From Spartinivicinus marinus (GTDB lineage Bacteria; Pseudomonadota; Gammaproteobacteria; Pseudomonadales; Zooshikellaceae), in NCBI RefSeq assembly GCF_026309355.1, contig NZ_JAPJZK010000001.1:2066501-2130500 (forward strand): a DNA stretch of 64,000 bases. The letters are read 5' to 3'. The notes beneath the pieces were generated by a model that saw nothing but the letters and a program-made list of their open reading frames with translations, had not been told where the DNA came from and made no database searches. Positions 1 to 8,050 of this stretch are shown piece by piece. Numbering within the stretch: the stretch's first letter is position 1; each line of letters opens with the position of its first letter. The translations under genes were made by a program, and so were the position numbers.

Positions 1-977
1 AAATCCTCCAGCCGATAAGAAAATTTAGCTACTTCTCTACCCATTAATACATTGGTTACATTCATTTCCCAAGGATGTACCTGTGCACCCGGGCACCATC
101 CTGCTCTTGAATATTGCCAAGTTCCTCTCTGTACACCATCTGTCTTAGTTTCCCAACAATCAGTTCGCCAGACTTCCCTTGAATATTCATTATCAGCAAC
201 AGTATAAAAATGCGTCTTTGGACAAAACTCTGCACAATTCTGCCTATTATTCCAACCATGACCACTGATAAATGAACGCAAAATATATTTTTTACCTGCG
301 GGTATTTCTAGATTAACTGGTCGAACCTGTTGGTGGACAGGCTTATCTGGCTGGCCAGACTTCCAACTTAAATGTGGCCAAATTGGAATTACTTGTTTTG
401 CTTCAGGCTGTGGGGGCTGCCCTCCAACAAACTCAATAGAAGCATTAAATAACCAACCATCACCTTGTGCATGGCCCTCGCCAACCCAAGTATCAATAAA
501 AACTCGCATGGTTTGCTTACCAGTAAATAATGGGCGCAATGCAGTGAAATCTGTTTTCCAAGAAAAACCTACTCGATAAGCGGTAATAAAACGATCTGCT
601 TCTAAAAAGTACTCATTTTCAGTCCCTTTATTCATCACGAAACCAAAGTTACCATAACGATCCCAATAATCACACTTGGTCTGATTCGGACATTTTAAAG
701 AGAAATGTCCAACTACTGACGAGTAGGTTTTGCTAGCTTCAGGAAAATCCACTTCAATATCAATTACTCGATGATTGACACCTCCAAACTGAATCCAACT
801 GCTTTCAAAAACATTTACCGTTGTATTATCACCAGGCAAACGGTTGAGAGATGATATTGTGTTTTGAGCAACTGCAGTATTATGTGAATGATTAACAACT
901 TCTAATCCTGCCAATGCCTTCTGCAGAGACAGGAGAGTGATTATAAATATGGATAACTTCCCTATGCTCATAGCCAT
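1..977 (-). CDS. PNGase F-like secreted protein, 3' end outside the window
   Basis: Partial gene; about 325 codons are visible and the frame is open to base 1. The start ATG at 977 is preceded by a strong GGAGGT site (986-991) eight bases upstream. A signal peptide covers about residues 1-24. The C-terminal half has the pattern of the peptide-N-glycosidase F C-terminal domain: GHGWNN, then CAEFC, a Trp/Cys-rich stretch and RAGWCPG followed by PWE. PNGase F removes N-linked glycans from glycoproteins, so an extracellular glycoprotein-acting role is the family inference. The N-terminal half (about residues 30-190) is a beta-rich region ending near a Pro/Gln linker. Catalytic residues cannot be checked because the end is missing. 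It is the first of several secreted host- or matrix-degrading proteins in this part of the window. Confidence 0.75.
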   Translation of the reverse strand, partial: MAMSIGKLSIFIITLLSLQKALAGLEVVNHSHNTAVAQNTISSLNRLPGDNTTVNVFESSWIQFGGVNHRVIDIEVDFPEASKTYSSVVGHFSLKCPNQTKCDYWDRYGNFGFVMNKGTENEYFLEADRFITAYRVGFSWKTDFTALRPLFTGKQTMRVFIDTWVGEGHAQGDGWLFNASIEFVGGQPPQPEAKQVIPIWPHLSWKSGQPDKPVHQQVRPVNLEIPAGKKYILRSFISGHGWNNRQNCAEFCPKTHFYTVADNEYSREVWRTDCWETKTDGVQRGTWQYSRAGWCPGAQVHPWEMNVTNVLMGREVAKFSYRLED

Positions 978-1414
978 TAAAAGCAACCTCCATGTTTTGT
1001 TGACTTTATAAATATATTTGCCAGCTCATCATGAATAGGTTTCTTTTAACTTTTATGAAGATAATGCGAATATTATTTAGAACTACTCTAAATCACACCG
1101 TTGTGTACTCAAGGTCTTTCGCCTTAATAGCTACCTCACGCAGCTTTCTTGTTTGCCATCAACAATAATTACCATAACAATTGCCACTACCATCAATTAC
1201 TCCCAGCTACAATAATCTATTATTTAAGCTGTTTTTATGACTATATAATTCATTTTCAGTAATTACATATTACCATAAATACACTCCTTTTGATTTATAA
1301 CTTTGGTATTATATAGCCACCTATAGACAGGCGAAGGCTTTCCCTAGCCAACATTATTCCCGTATAATACTTCGATATAAGTTAATATGCAGTATAAATG
1401 GAGAAATAAGCTGA
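978..1414. other. Intergenic region, divergent promoters expected
   Basis: AT-rich gap between the divergent PNGase-like gene and yjjG. No open frame here looks coding. Apart from the promoter candidate listed for yjjG, I see no repeat or RNA gene. Confidence 0.6.
1339..1368 (+). promoter_or_regulatory. Candidate yjjG promoter
   Basis: A perfect TATAAT hexamer lies at 1363-1368, 46 bases before the yjjG start, with only a weak -35 match about 18 bases upstream. The yjjG ribosome site GGAGA follows at about 1400. Called from consensus only. Confidence 0.35.
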
Positions 1415-2128
1415 ATGAAAAACTATGAGTGGATTGTGTTTGATGCTGATGAAACCCTGTTTCATTTCGATGCATTTAGTGGCTTGCAGCTTATGTTTTC
1501 AGATTTTGGTGTTACTTTTACTCTACAAGACTATCATGAATACCAAGTAGTCAATAAACCCTTATGGGTAGATTATCAAAATGGTGAAATTACTGCACAA
1601 CAGTTACAACATCAACGCTTCAGCACTTGGGCTGACCATCTGCAAGTTTCAACGCAACAGTTAAATAGTGCTTTCTTAAGTAGTATGGCTGAAATTTGCA
1701 CACCACTTACAGGCGCTATCAGCCTATTAGACACCATTAAAGGTAAAGCCAGATTGGGTATTATTACCAATGGTTTTTCTGAGTTACAGCAGATTCGTAT
1801 TGAACGCACTGGGCTTAAAGATTATTTTGATTTTGTAGTAATCTCCGAACAAGTGGGTATTGCTAAACCTCATCGGGATATTTTTGATCACGCACTTGCT
1901 ATTATGGGTAACCCACCTCGCGAATGCGTGTTAATGGTTGGCGACAACCCAGGTTCTGATATTTTAGGGGGAATTAATGCCGGTCTGGATACTTGCTGGT
2001 TAAATGCAGATAACAAGCCTACTCCCGAAGGTATTAACCCTCATTATCAAGTTGCTTCTTTATCAGAGCTTGAAAGCCTATTAATAACTAAGTTGGGTTC
2101 GCCTGAAACACTCCAAAGCTGCACTTAG
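1415..2128 (+). CDS. yjjG: Pyrimidine 5'-nucleotidase YjjG (HAD family)
   Basis: A 237-residue cytoplasmic HAD-superfamily phosphatase, full length for YjjG. The family dephosphorylates pyrimidine nucleoside monophosphates and limits incorporation of mutagenic pyrimidine analogues. All four HAD motifs are visible: motif I DADETLF with nucleophile D10 and D12, motif II T118-N119-G120, the lysine K151 in GIAKP, and motif IV GDNPGSD (176-182) with the Mg-binding acidic residues. The cap between residues 20 and 100 contains [11 protein letters not shown], which is characteristic of YjjG. The ATG at 1415 has GGAGA about ten bases upstream. It appears monocistronic, with a hairpin just after the stop. 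Confidence 0.93.
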   Translation: MKNYEWIVFDADETLFHFDAFSGLQLMFSDFGVTFTLQDYHEYQVVNKPLWVDYQNGEITAQQLQHQRFSTWADHLQVSTQQLNSAFLSSMAEICTPLTGAISLLDTIKGKARLGIITNGFSELQQIRIERTGLKDYFDFVVISEQVGIAKPHRDIFDHALAIMGNPPRECVLMVGDNPGSDILGGINAGLDTCWLNADNKPTPEGINPHYQVASLSELESLLITKLGSPETLQSCT

Positions 2129-2143
2129 ATTTAACGACTTAAG

Positions 2144-2173
2144 CTAGTCAGAAGTTTATTAAATTCTGACTAG
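2144..2173 (+). terminator. Hairpin after yjjG
   Basis: Perfect 10-bp inverted repeat CTAGTCAGAA / TTCTGACTAG with a 10-base AT loop, 16 bases after the yjjG stop. There is no strong T-run, so it is a hairpin with probable terminator or mRNA-end function. Confidence 0.5.
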
Positions 2174-2625
2174 GGTTAAAATTTAACAATATCAGCAATC
2201 AATAACTATCTGTTCATTTTAAATTTATTATTTTTCCGATTTCTTGCCAGATATCTTCACATTTATTCTTACAATATACTGCAGTTTTAAATGCTGATTG
2301 TTCATCTCTATACTGGCTTAGTAATTTAGCATGTGTTCTCCAGAACTAGAAGCAGGGTTATTACAGAATACACCAAATCTCCAAGCAACAAGCAACAGAG
2401 TCCGATGGTCATTTTTCTACCAAATGCTAACACCATACTTGGAGTTACTAGAGACCATGACTCGAATAATAAGAATTATCGAGAAGGGTATAGATACCCT
2501 AACGTTAGGTTTTATCTACTCAACTGTGTTACCATTTGCATCCTGGCTTACCGCCAGTAAGTAAGCGTCATCGTTAGTTGCATGGCCAAAGCGCCTGTCC
2601 CTCCTCAAGAGAGCCAATTACTGAA

Positions 2626-2657
2626 TGCCGCAATGTGCAAATAGCACACTCACGGCA
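2626..2657 (+). promoter_or_regulatory. Structured leader hairpin upstream of rhlE
   Basis: The 560 bases between the yjjG hairpin and rhlE hold no convincing gene; two overlapping open frames near 2331-2564 look incidental. About 75 bases before the rhlE start there is a two-part hairpin: outer TGCCG/CGGCA and inner TGTGC/GCACA around an AAATA loop. A structured leader would fit cold-regulated RNA helicases, but this is inference. Confidence 0.35.
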
Positions 2658-2731
2658 AAGCTCATCATTATGTAGCATTAGCCCTAATTTATTAGTTTTA
2701 TGGCGAGTAATTTTGCCAATAGGAATTATTA

Positions 2732-4147
2732 ATGACTTTTGAAACACTTGGTTTGTCTGAACCGATTCTTCGTGCCATCCAAGAAAAAGGGTATAGCAAA
2801 CCATCTCCTATTCAGGCAAAAGCAACACCAGCTATTCTGGATGGCAACGATATTATGGCTTCTGCTCAAACGGGTACTGGTAAAACAGCTGGTTTCACGC
2901 TGCCTTTACTGCAGCGCCTAAGCAAGGCCCCTAGTGCAAGAAACAACCACGTACGCGCACTGGTTTTAACCCCAACCCGTGAGCTTGCTGCTCAGGTTCA
3001 TGAAAGTGTTTTAAGCTACAGTAAGCACTTACATATTCGCTCAACGGTTGTGTATGGTGGCGTCAAAATCAATCCACAAATGATGAAGCTACGTCGTGGG
3101 GTGGATGTGTTAGTTGCAACACCTGGACGCTTGCTGGATCTCTACCAACAAAATGCTATTAAATTTACTGACATAGAAACACTTGTTTTAGATGAAGCCG
3201 ATCGTATGTTAGATATGGGCTTTATTCATGACATAAAAAAAATTCAAGCTTTAATGCCAAAAGAAAGACAAACGCTTTTATTTTCCGCCACTTTTTCTGA
3301 TGATATTCGCCAGCTGGCTAAAGGCATGTTGAAGAATCCTTTGGAGATAGATGTTGCACCCAAAAACACCACAGCAGAAACAGTACAACAACTGATTCAC
3401 CCTGTCGATAAAAAGCGCAAAACCAAATTATTAAGCCATTTAATTCGCACTGAAAAATGGTCGCAAGTATTAGTCTTCATTAAAACTAAGCATGGGGCTA
3501 ACCGCCTGGTAAGGGACTTACATGGAGATGGTATCTCTGCAGCCGCAATTCATGGCAATAAAAGTCAATCACAAAGAACCAAGGCACTCTCTGATTTTAA
3601 AAGAGGCAAAGCGGATGTATTGGTAGCCACAGATATTGCAGCAAGAGGCATTGATATTGACCAACTACCACAGGTGGTAAATTTTGATTTACCTAATGTG
3701 CCAGAAGATTACGTACACCGAATCGGGCGGACTGGCCGTGCAGGAAGTCAAGGTCAAGCTATTTCGTTAGTAAGTGCAGATGAAATAAGACTGCTGCAAG
3801 ATATTGAGCGCCTTATTAAAAGAAATCTTGAGCGAGAAGAAGTTGGTGGATTTGAACCTGAGCATGTCGTGCCAACCTCAAGAAAAGCCGATCCCAATCA
3901 GAAACCCAAACGACCTAAAAAGTTGAAGGTTAAAACAGACTTTACTAAAGCGAATACTAAGGGCATTGTTCGGTCAAATAATGGCAACAGTGAAAGCCGC
4001 AAGCCACAACGAAAAAAAACGAATAATAAAAAAACTGTTGGAGAGCAACAAGTCAAAGCAAAGAAGAGCACTCACAGTAAAAATAAAAAGCCAGCAGGTG
4101 GCCAAACGAAGAGCCAAATTGAGAAAAAGCGTGTCTTTTTGAAGTAA
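2732..4147 (+). CDS. rhlE: DEAD-box ATP-dependent RNA helicase RhlE
   Basis: A 471-residue cytoplasmic RNA helicase that remodels structured RNA in ribosome assembly and mRNA turnover. The helicase core fills residues 1-375: the Q motif region (F3, then PSPIQ at 24-28), Walker A AQTGTGKT (45-52), PTRELA, the VLDEADRML box, LFSATF, the [11 protein letters not shown] segment and HRIGRTGR. The remaining roughly 95 residues are a very basic, low-complexity Lys/Arg/Asn tail, typical of RhlE and probably RNA-binding. No clear partner genes flank it. The start is supported by AGGAA about nine bases upstream (GGAATTATTA before ATG). Confidence 0.93.
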   Translation: MTFETLGLSEPILRAIQEKGYSKPSPIQAKATPAILDGNDIMASAQTGTGKTAGFTLPLLQRLSKAPSARNNHVRALVLTPTRELAAQVHESVLSYSKHLHIRSTVVYGGVKINPQMMKLRRGVDVLVATPGRLLDLYQQNAIKFTDIETLVLDEADRMLDMGFIHDIKKIQALMPKERQTLLFSATFSDDIRQLAKGMLKNPLEIDVAPKNTTAETVQQLIHPVDKKRKTKLLSHLIRTEKWSQVLVFIKTKHGANRLVRDLHGDGISAAAIHGNKSQSQRTKALSDFKRGKADVLVATDIAARGIDIDQLPQVVNFDLPNVPEDYVHRIGRTGRAGSQGQAISLVSADEIRLLQDIERLIKRNLEREEVGGFEPEHVVPTSRKADPNQKPKRPKKLKVKTDFTKANTKGIVRSNNGNSESRKPQRKKTNNKKTVGEQQVKAKKSTHSKNKKPAGGQTKSQIEKKRVFLK

Positions 4148-4220
4148 AGAGATCATTCAGTCAAAGGTTCTCAAAAGCCCTAGTGGTGCATTCGTAAAAT
4201 TGGGTAACACTCTTCAAAGC

Positions 4221-4303
4221 CATTTATTTTCTGGCAAGGCGCTTTTTTGCAGGCATAGTGGGCCTACGTCAAAGAAAAGCAACACTGCTAGAGGATAAAT
4301 GGA
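4221..4303. repeat. Inverted-repeat intergenic element
   Basis: CCATTTAT at 4221-4228 pairs with ATAAATGG at 4296-4303 around a GC-richer core (GGCAAGGCGC, GTGGGCC). It lies between convergent rhlE and the CpaB-like gene. It could be an interspersed palindromic element or a bidirectional terminator; there is no second copy in the window to confirm a family. Confidence 0.3.
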
Positions 4304-4396
4304 GAAGAAGTTGTTACCTTATTTTGCGCATGGATCACTAGCTTAGAGCTTTTATTAACCAAATAAACAACAACTATCTTACAATTCAATCCCATT

Positions 4397-5116
4397 TCAG
4401 ATTAAAGGCGGCGGTGTAATTTCAAATTTAGGTACACTGACAGAATCAACACGGCCTTGTGTTTTTTTATCTGTAATTTCACTAATATTAATAATTGTGG
4501 TTTTACCTGTTTCATTGTTGGCACTGACAGAATAAGGCCCATTGGATGTTACAACCGTGATGTAAGTTTCTCGGGAGCCACGACTTATCGAAATATTTTC
4601 AAACGCCTGACCATTTTCAATTTGCCCTTGCCAAACCTCAACACCATCTTGAGTATTATAGGTTGAGACAATAGTTGCCTTATAATTCTCATTAAGATGT
4701 GGCAGTGCTATCTCTAAGGTTTGGCCCAAAGCTAGACTTTCTAAAACATTAAGGTCCACTTTAGCATGGCCAACATGAATACCATCTTCTTCAATAATAG
4801 GATTATTGGCATCGACAACCCATGCTGTTATGGCTTCTCCTGCTCCTAAGCTATCTTCATCTGCAGTTTGTTTTTCACGTGGTAGTTTGAGGTTTCCTAA
4901 ATCAATTGGCGTCATACCCGCTAATTTATTTTTATTATTGGATGCAATAATTTCTTCTTGACTAATAGTTTGTTGCTGTATTATTGGTACAGGTTTTTCA
5001 TCTACTAGAACGACGTCATTGGATAGTACTGATTGACTACTTTGTTGATTTATTATTACTACTGACACAATACCAATTGACAGTGCACAGATTCCTAATA
5101 TTACAGGCCTTAACAT
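4397..5116 (-). CDS. Membrane-anchored protein, probable chaperone/prodomain partner of the upstream metalloprotease
   Basis: 239 residues with an N-terminal hydrophobic helix (about 4-22) and no obvious signal-peptidase site, so probably an inner-membrane protein with a periplasmic body. The C-terminal half is beta-rich and includes YITVVTSNGPYSVSAN (about 185-200), a pattern like the last strands of metalloprotease propeptides. It starts 76 bases after the M12-type protease on the same strand and has AGAGG before its ATG, so the pair is probably an operon. That protease has no propeptide of its own. The arrangement recalls Acinetobacter CpaA/CpaB, where CpaB is a single-pass chaperone for a type II-secreted metalloprotease. 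Homology to CpaB is inferred from architecture, not proven. Confidence 0.55.
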   Translation of the reverse strand: MLRPVILGICALSIGIVSVVIINQQSSQSVLSNDVVLVDEKPVPIIQQQTISQEEIIASNNKNKLAGMTPIDLGNLKLPREKQTADEDSLGAGEAITAWVVDANNPIIEEDGIHVGHAKVDLNVLESLALGQTLEIALPHLNENYKATIVSTYNTQDGVEVWQGQIENGQAFENISISRGSRETYITVVTSNGPYSVSANNETGKTTIINISEITDKKTQGRVDSVSVPKFEITPPPLI

Positions 5117-5192
5117 ATTTTAACCTCTAACCAAATTGATTCAACAAAAACATAGTCTGAGAAAACAAGGGCAGCATAAACTGCCCTATCAG

Positions 5193-7328
5193 TTATAGTT
5201 CAACCCGAACATTATCGATGTTGAAGTTCACACCTGGTTGAGGTCCAAATAAGAAGAGTTTTTGCTTGCTCACTTTTCCTTTTGGTGCAATCTTAATAGT
5301 TCCACTAATCGTATTCCATTGACCTGCTGACACAGGCTGACGCTTAATGGTTTCCCAGTGATAGCCATCGTCATCAACATAGTACAGTCTCATGTCTGCG
5401 TGTTGAATATCCTTAACCTGCCCCACTAATTTAAAGTCAGCTTTCACCTTATAGGTTTGGTTATTTTTTAGTAAGCCTTGCATGTCGTAAGCTGCTCCTG
5501 CATACCAGTATTGACGGTTGATGACAGCTAAACTGTAGCGGCCTTCAACTGCAGACTCCGAAGCTAAAGTTACATCACTACGAAAGCCTTCATACCAGCT
5601 TTGTAAGCCATTTTCTTCAAAATCACTAGAAAGGACGGGAGCTGGTTTAGTTGGCTGAACTGGCTGAACTGTTCTAGTTGGTTGAGTTGTTAGAATGGTC
5701 GGCTGGTTAGTTGCTAGTTTAACCACAGCCTCATCTAACATAAATGAAATACCTGAGCGTGGAGTATAAACAACTAAAGCAGCCCCTTCTGCACTCTGTA
5801 ACGCTTTACTTTGCTTAATCGTAAAGTGAGCTTTTAACTGGGTAAATTCTTGATCAGTGACTGATTTCGATTTTAATTCGCTGTAGTTTTGTCCTGGCAC
5901 ATACAACAATATTTTCACATCCGTACGAGTATTATTCTCGGTATCTAGTTTTACCTTAACAGTAAAGTCATAACGAGTATTTAGCTTTAATCCTTCAATT
6001 CGAGTATAAGCACCTACAGGATATTGATCATTTGTTATTTTTAGCACCTGGTCTTTTCCGCAGGATTTAGTCACAGACTCAACTCTTAGTTGGCTCTCAT
6101 AACTCGCCTCCCAACCTTGATATTGGCCATTATTGAACTCAGCATTTTTAATTAAATTTCCAGCTATCTCTGGTTTTTTACATATTTTGTTATTTATAAA
6201 AGTTCTGGTTGAGATTGTAGTAATTGTTGTGTTCGTGGTGGTATTAGTGTTGTTAGTTGATGTTCCAGTTGTATTGGTATTCGTTGTGGTTTCTGTGGTA
6301 TTAGTGCGAGTGTTATTTGTTGTGCTTCCTGTTGTATTAGTGTGGCTGTTTTTCGTTGTGCTTCCAGTAGTATTAGTATGAGTGTTATTCGTTGTTGTCC
6401 CCGCTGTATTAGTGTGGGTGTTTTTCGTTGTACTTCCAGTAGTATTAGTATGAGTGTTATTCGTTGTTGTCCCCGTTGTATTAGTATGGGTGTTATTTAT
6501 TGTTTCAGTTATATTAATATGTGTATTATTGGTATTAGTTAAAGCATATTTAGTGGGCATAAATTCAGCTAATTGCATTGCTACCCGATTTAATGCCAAA
6601 GCAGCATTAGCACTGTTAGAGTCATGACTATCAACTCCACACGCTATTCCTTTACATTCACGAATATCAGGATTAGAAAAATACGGTAAGCGAGGAACCC
6701 ATTTTCCTTCGCCATAAGCACTTTGATAGGCCATAGTCGTTACAAATTGACCATATTCGCCATGGCCCACGCCCCAGTCAAAAATTGAACCTTTACTTTT
6801 TTGAGCACGAGAATGGCTTAATCCCATATTATGGCCCAATTCATGGGCATAGGAGCTAACACAGTTTAGTGCTACCCAGTTGTATGCCAGTGATTTTGAG
6901 CTAGCAAGTATCCCATCCTTGCCATTGTTCCAAGGTAAGTAACCCAAACCACAATATTGACTAGAAGGCCCGACTAAGGTTACAAAATCAGCCCCATGCT
7001 TAGCTCTAAGTTCTGCAACATACTCACTATTTTTTAACTTTTTTAATGAAGGCCTTGTTAATTTATCTTCAAATCCTTCTGACTCTGGTAAAGCACTATG
7101 GTGCACTAATCGTAATTTAATATTGATCTTACTATTTTGATAACTTTTATTGGCATAATTAACGAACTGACTTAACTTAGCTGCCATATCATGTTTATTA
7201 TCTGTATTTTTCGTATAAACCGCCATAACATCTAGAATTACTGGCTGCTCAGCTGATGCGGCTATACTACTCATTAATGTGACGGCTACTACTAATTGGT
7301 TAACTAAAGCGTTACCAAATAAACTCAT
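5193..7328 (-). CDS. Secreted M12-type zinc metalloprotease with two CBM-like domains
   Basis: 711 residues. A signal peptide (1-26, ending ASA) is followed at once by the catalytic domain (about 28-258), with no propeptide. The zinc site HELGHNMGLSH spans 162-172 (H162, E163, H166, H172) and a Met-turn candidate is M199 in TTMAY, as in reprolysin-like metzincins. Residues 264-376 are a Thr/Asn repeat linker. Residues about 390-548 and 565-711 are two beta-sandwich modules of CBM4/9/22 type (NAEF..G..GW, ENGLQSWYEG), joined by a TQP-rich linker. This predicts an exported protease that also binds glycans. The downstream gene probably encodes its secretion chaperone. No RTX or type IX sorting signal is visible, so type II secretion is the likeliest route. 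Confidence 0.8.
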   Translation of the reverse strand: MSLFGNALVNQLVVAVTLMSSIAASAEQPVILDVMAVYTKNTDNKHDMAAKLSQFVNYANKSYQNSKINIKLRLVHHSALPESEGFEDKLTRPSLKKLKNSEYVAELRAKHGADFVTLVGPSSQYCGLGYLPWNNGKDGILASSKSLAYNWVALNCVSSYAHELGHNMGLSHSRAQKSKGSIFDWGVGHGEYGQFVTTMAYQSAYGEGKWVPRLPYFSNPDIRECKGIACGVDSHDSNSANAALALNRVAMQLAEFMPTKYALTNTNNTHINITETINNTHTNTTGTTTNNTHTNTTGSTTKNTHTNTAGTTTNNTHTNTTGSTTKNSHTNTTGSTTNNTRTNTTETTTNTNTTGTSTNNTNTTTNTTITTISTRTFINNKICKKPEIAGNLIKNAEFNNGQYQGWEASYESQLRVESVTKSCGKDQVLKITNDQYPVGAYTRIEGLKLNTRYDFTVKVKLDTENNTRTDVKILLYVPGQNYSELKSKSVTDQEFTQLKAHFTIKQSKALQSAEGAALVVYTPRSGISFMLDEAVVKLATNQPTILTTQPTRTVQPVQPTKPAPVLSSDFEENGLQSWYEGFRSDVTLASESAVEGRYSLAVINRQYWYAGAAYDMQGLLKNNQTYKVKADFKLVGQVKDIQHADMRLYYVDDDGYHWETIKRQPVSAGQWNTISGTIKIAPKGKVSKQKLFLFGPQPGVNFNIDNVRVEL
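6201..6540. repeat. Tandem 36-bp repeats encoding a Thr/Asn linker
   Basis: At least six consecutive 36-bp units encode variants of NTHTNTTGSTTK or NTHTNTTGTTTN in the metalloprotease gene. Alternating K and N versions give a 72-bp higher-order period. Each unit holds N-x-T sequons. Degenerate copies continue on both sides. The length is likely to vary between strains. Confidence 0.85.
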
Positions 7329-7757
7329 TATTTTCTCACTCCCGAAATTATCAATATTGTCATCAAATAAAACAGTAAGCTTTTATTAAGAAGTACCTTT
7401 GTAGTACTTTAGTCATAGCAGAATAGGTTATATTGGTTATGGCAATAGACATCATTAGCCTTACTGAATGCGCAGGTTATTCATTAAAATTTGACGCGAA
7501 CTTTACAATAAAGTAACACACGTTTACTTTGATGTAGTTCTCACTAATTCAAGAATATCAAACATGTATCACTATATAATATTGATATAGAGCACAAAAA
7601 ATTTGCAACCAGATATAAATTACAAAATAGAAGAGATGGCATATAAGTTGTTATATTCAACTATTGTAAGTATTACTAATGTAATGAATCGCCTACAATT
7701 CATACAAAATACTGCTTATATAGTAAACACATTTTTACACTAGCAATTTTGTGGATA
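7329..7757. other. Upstream region of the metalloprotease gene
   Basis: AT-rich sequence without a convincing open frame. It presumably holds the protease promoter and regulatory sites, but I cannot assign one by eye. Confidence 0.5.
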
Positions 7758-7784
7758 TATATACCCATCATGAATCATTTTTAG
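7758..7784 (-). repeat. Fragment of the TATACCC/TTTTTAGG repeat family
   Basis: Single-end fragment: TATACCC, then an ATGAATC-like core, then ATTTTTAGG. It matches the right terminus of the dispersed 127-bp repeat in inverted orientation and lies 17 bases before the full copy at 7802-7931. Confidence 0.55.
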
Positions 7785-7801
7785 GTGTAAAAATAAAGTG
7801 G

Positions 7802-7931
7802 TATATACTCACAGCGAAGGATAATTTAGGCGAGGCCACCGAGCAATGAAGCCCCAGGAGTTTAGATAAACTAAATGACTGGGGTGAAGAGCGATGGTAA
7901 CAAAGCCTAAAAATCATTCGCGAAGAGTATA
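7802..7931 (+). repeat. MITE-like dispersed repeat, full copy A
   Basis: About 130 bp. The left end is diverged, the core is GGCGAGGCCACCGAGCAATG, the central hairpin has arms GCCCCAG...CTGGGGT, and the right end is CCTAAAAATCATTCGCGAAG then AGTATA. The same organisation is seen at 31932-32057 and 46896-47022. No open frame, so it would be non-autonomous. Confidence 0.8.
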
Positions 7932-7993
7932 GACTTGAAGGCGGGATGATTATAATAAGGGTAAGCTAGGGAGAGGATTTAGGTAATCTTTTG

Positions 7994-8031
7994 ATAAAAA
8001 CTCCCCCTTTATAGAAAGAGGGAGCTTTTTA
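7994..8031 (-). terminator. Rho-independent terminator of the M9 protease gene
   Basis: Read on the minus strand, GCTCCCTCTTT pairs with AAAGGGGGAG and is followed by TTTTTATC. It lies 20 bases after the stop of the collagenase-like gene. The plus-strand side also has a short T-run, so it may act both ways. Confidence 0.8.
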
Positions 8032-8050
8032 GTTAATGACTAAAACAAGC

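Noticed and set aside
1060..1079. Fur-box-like sequence GATAATGCGAATATTATT upstream of the PNGase-like gene
   Set aside because: Only a partial match, common in AT-rich DNA, and no iron-related gene follows.
2331..2564. Two overlapping frames of about 75 codons upstream of rhlE
   Set aside because: Different frames over the same bases, no ribosome site, no recognisable sequence.
6201..6540. Regular repeats that might suggest CRISPR
   Set aside because: The 36-bp units are contiguous, without unique spacers, and in frame with a protein.
6133..6542. Long plus-strand frames with Val/Leu/Ser repeats over the protease linker
   Set aside because: They are the antisense of the Thr/Asn tandem repeats; the minus-strand frame has signal peptide, zinc motif and CBMs.
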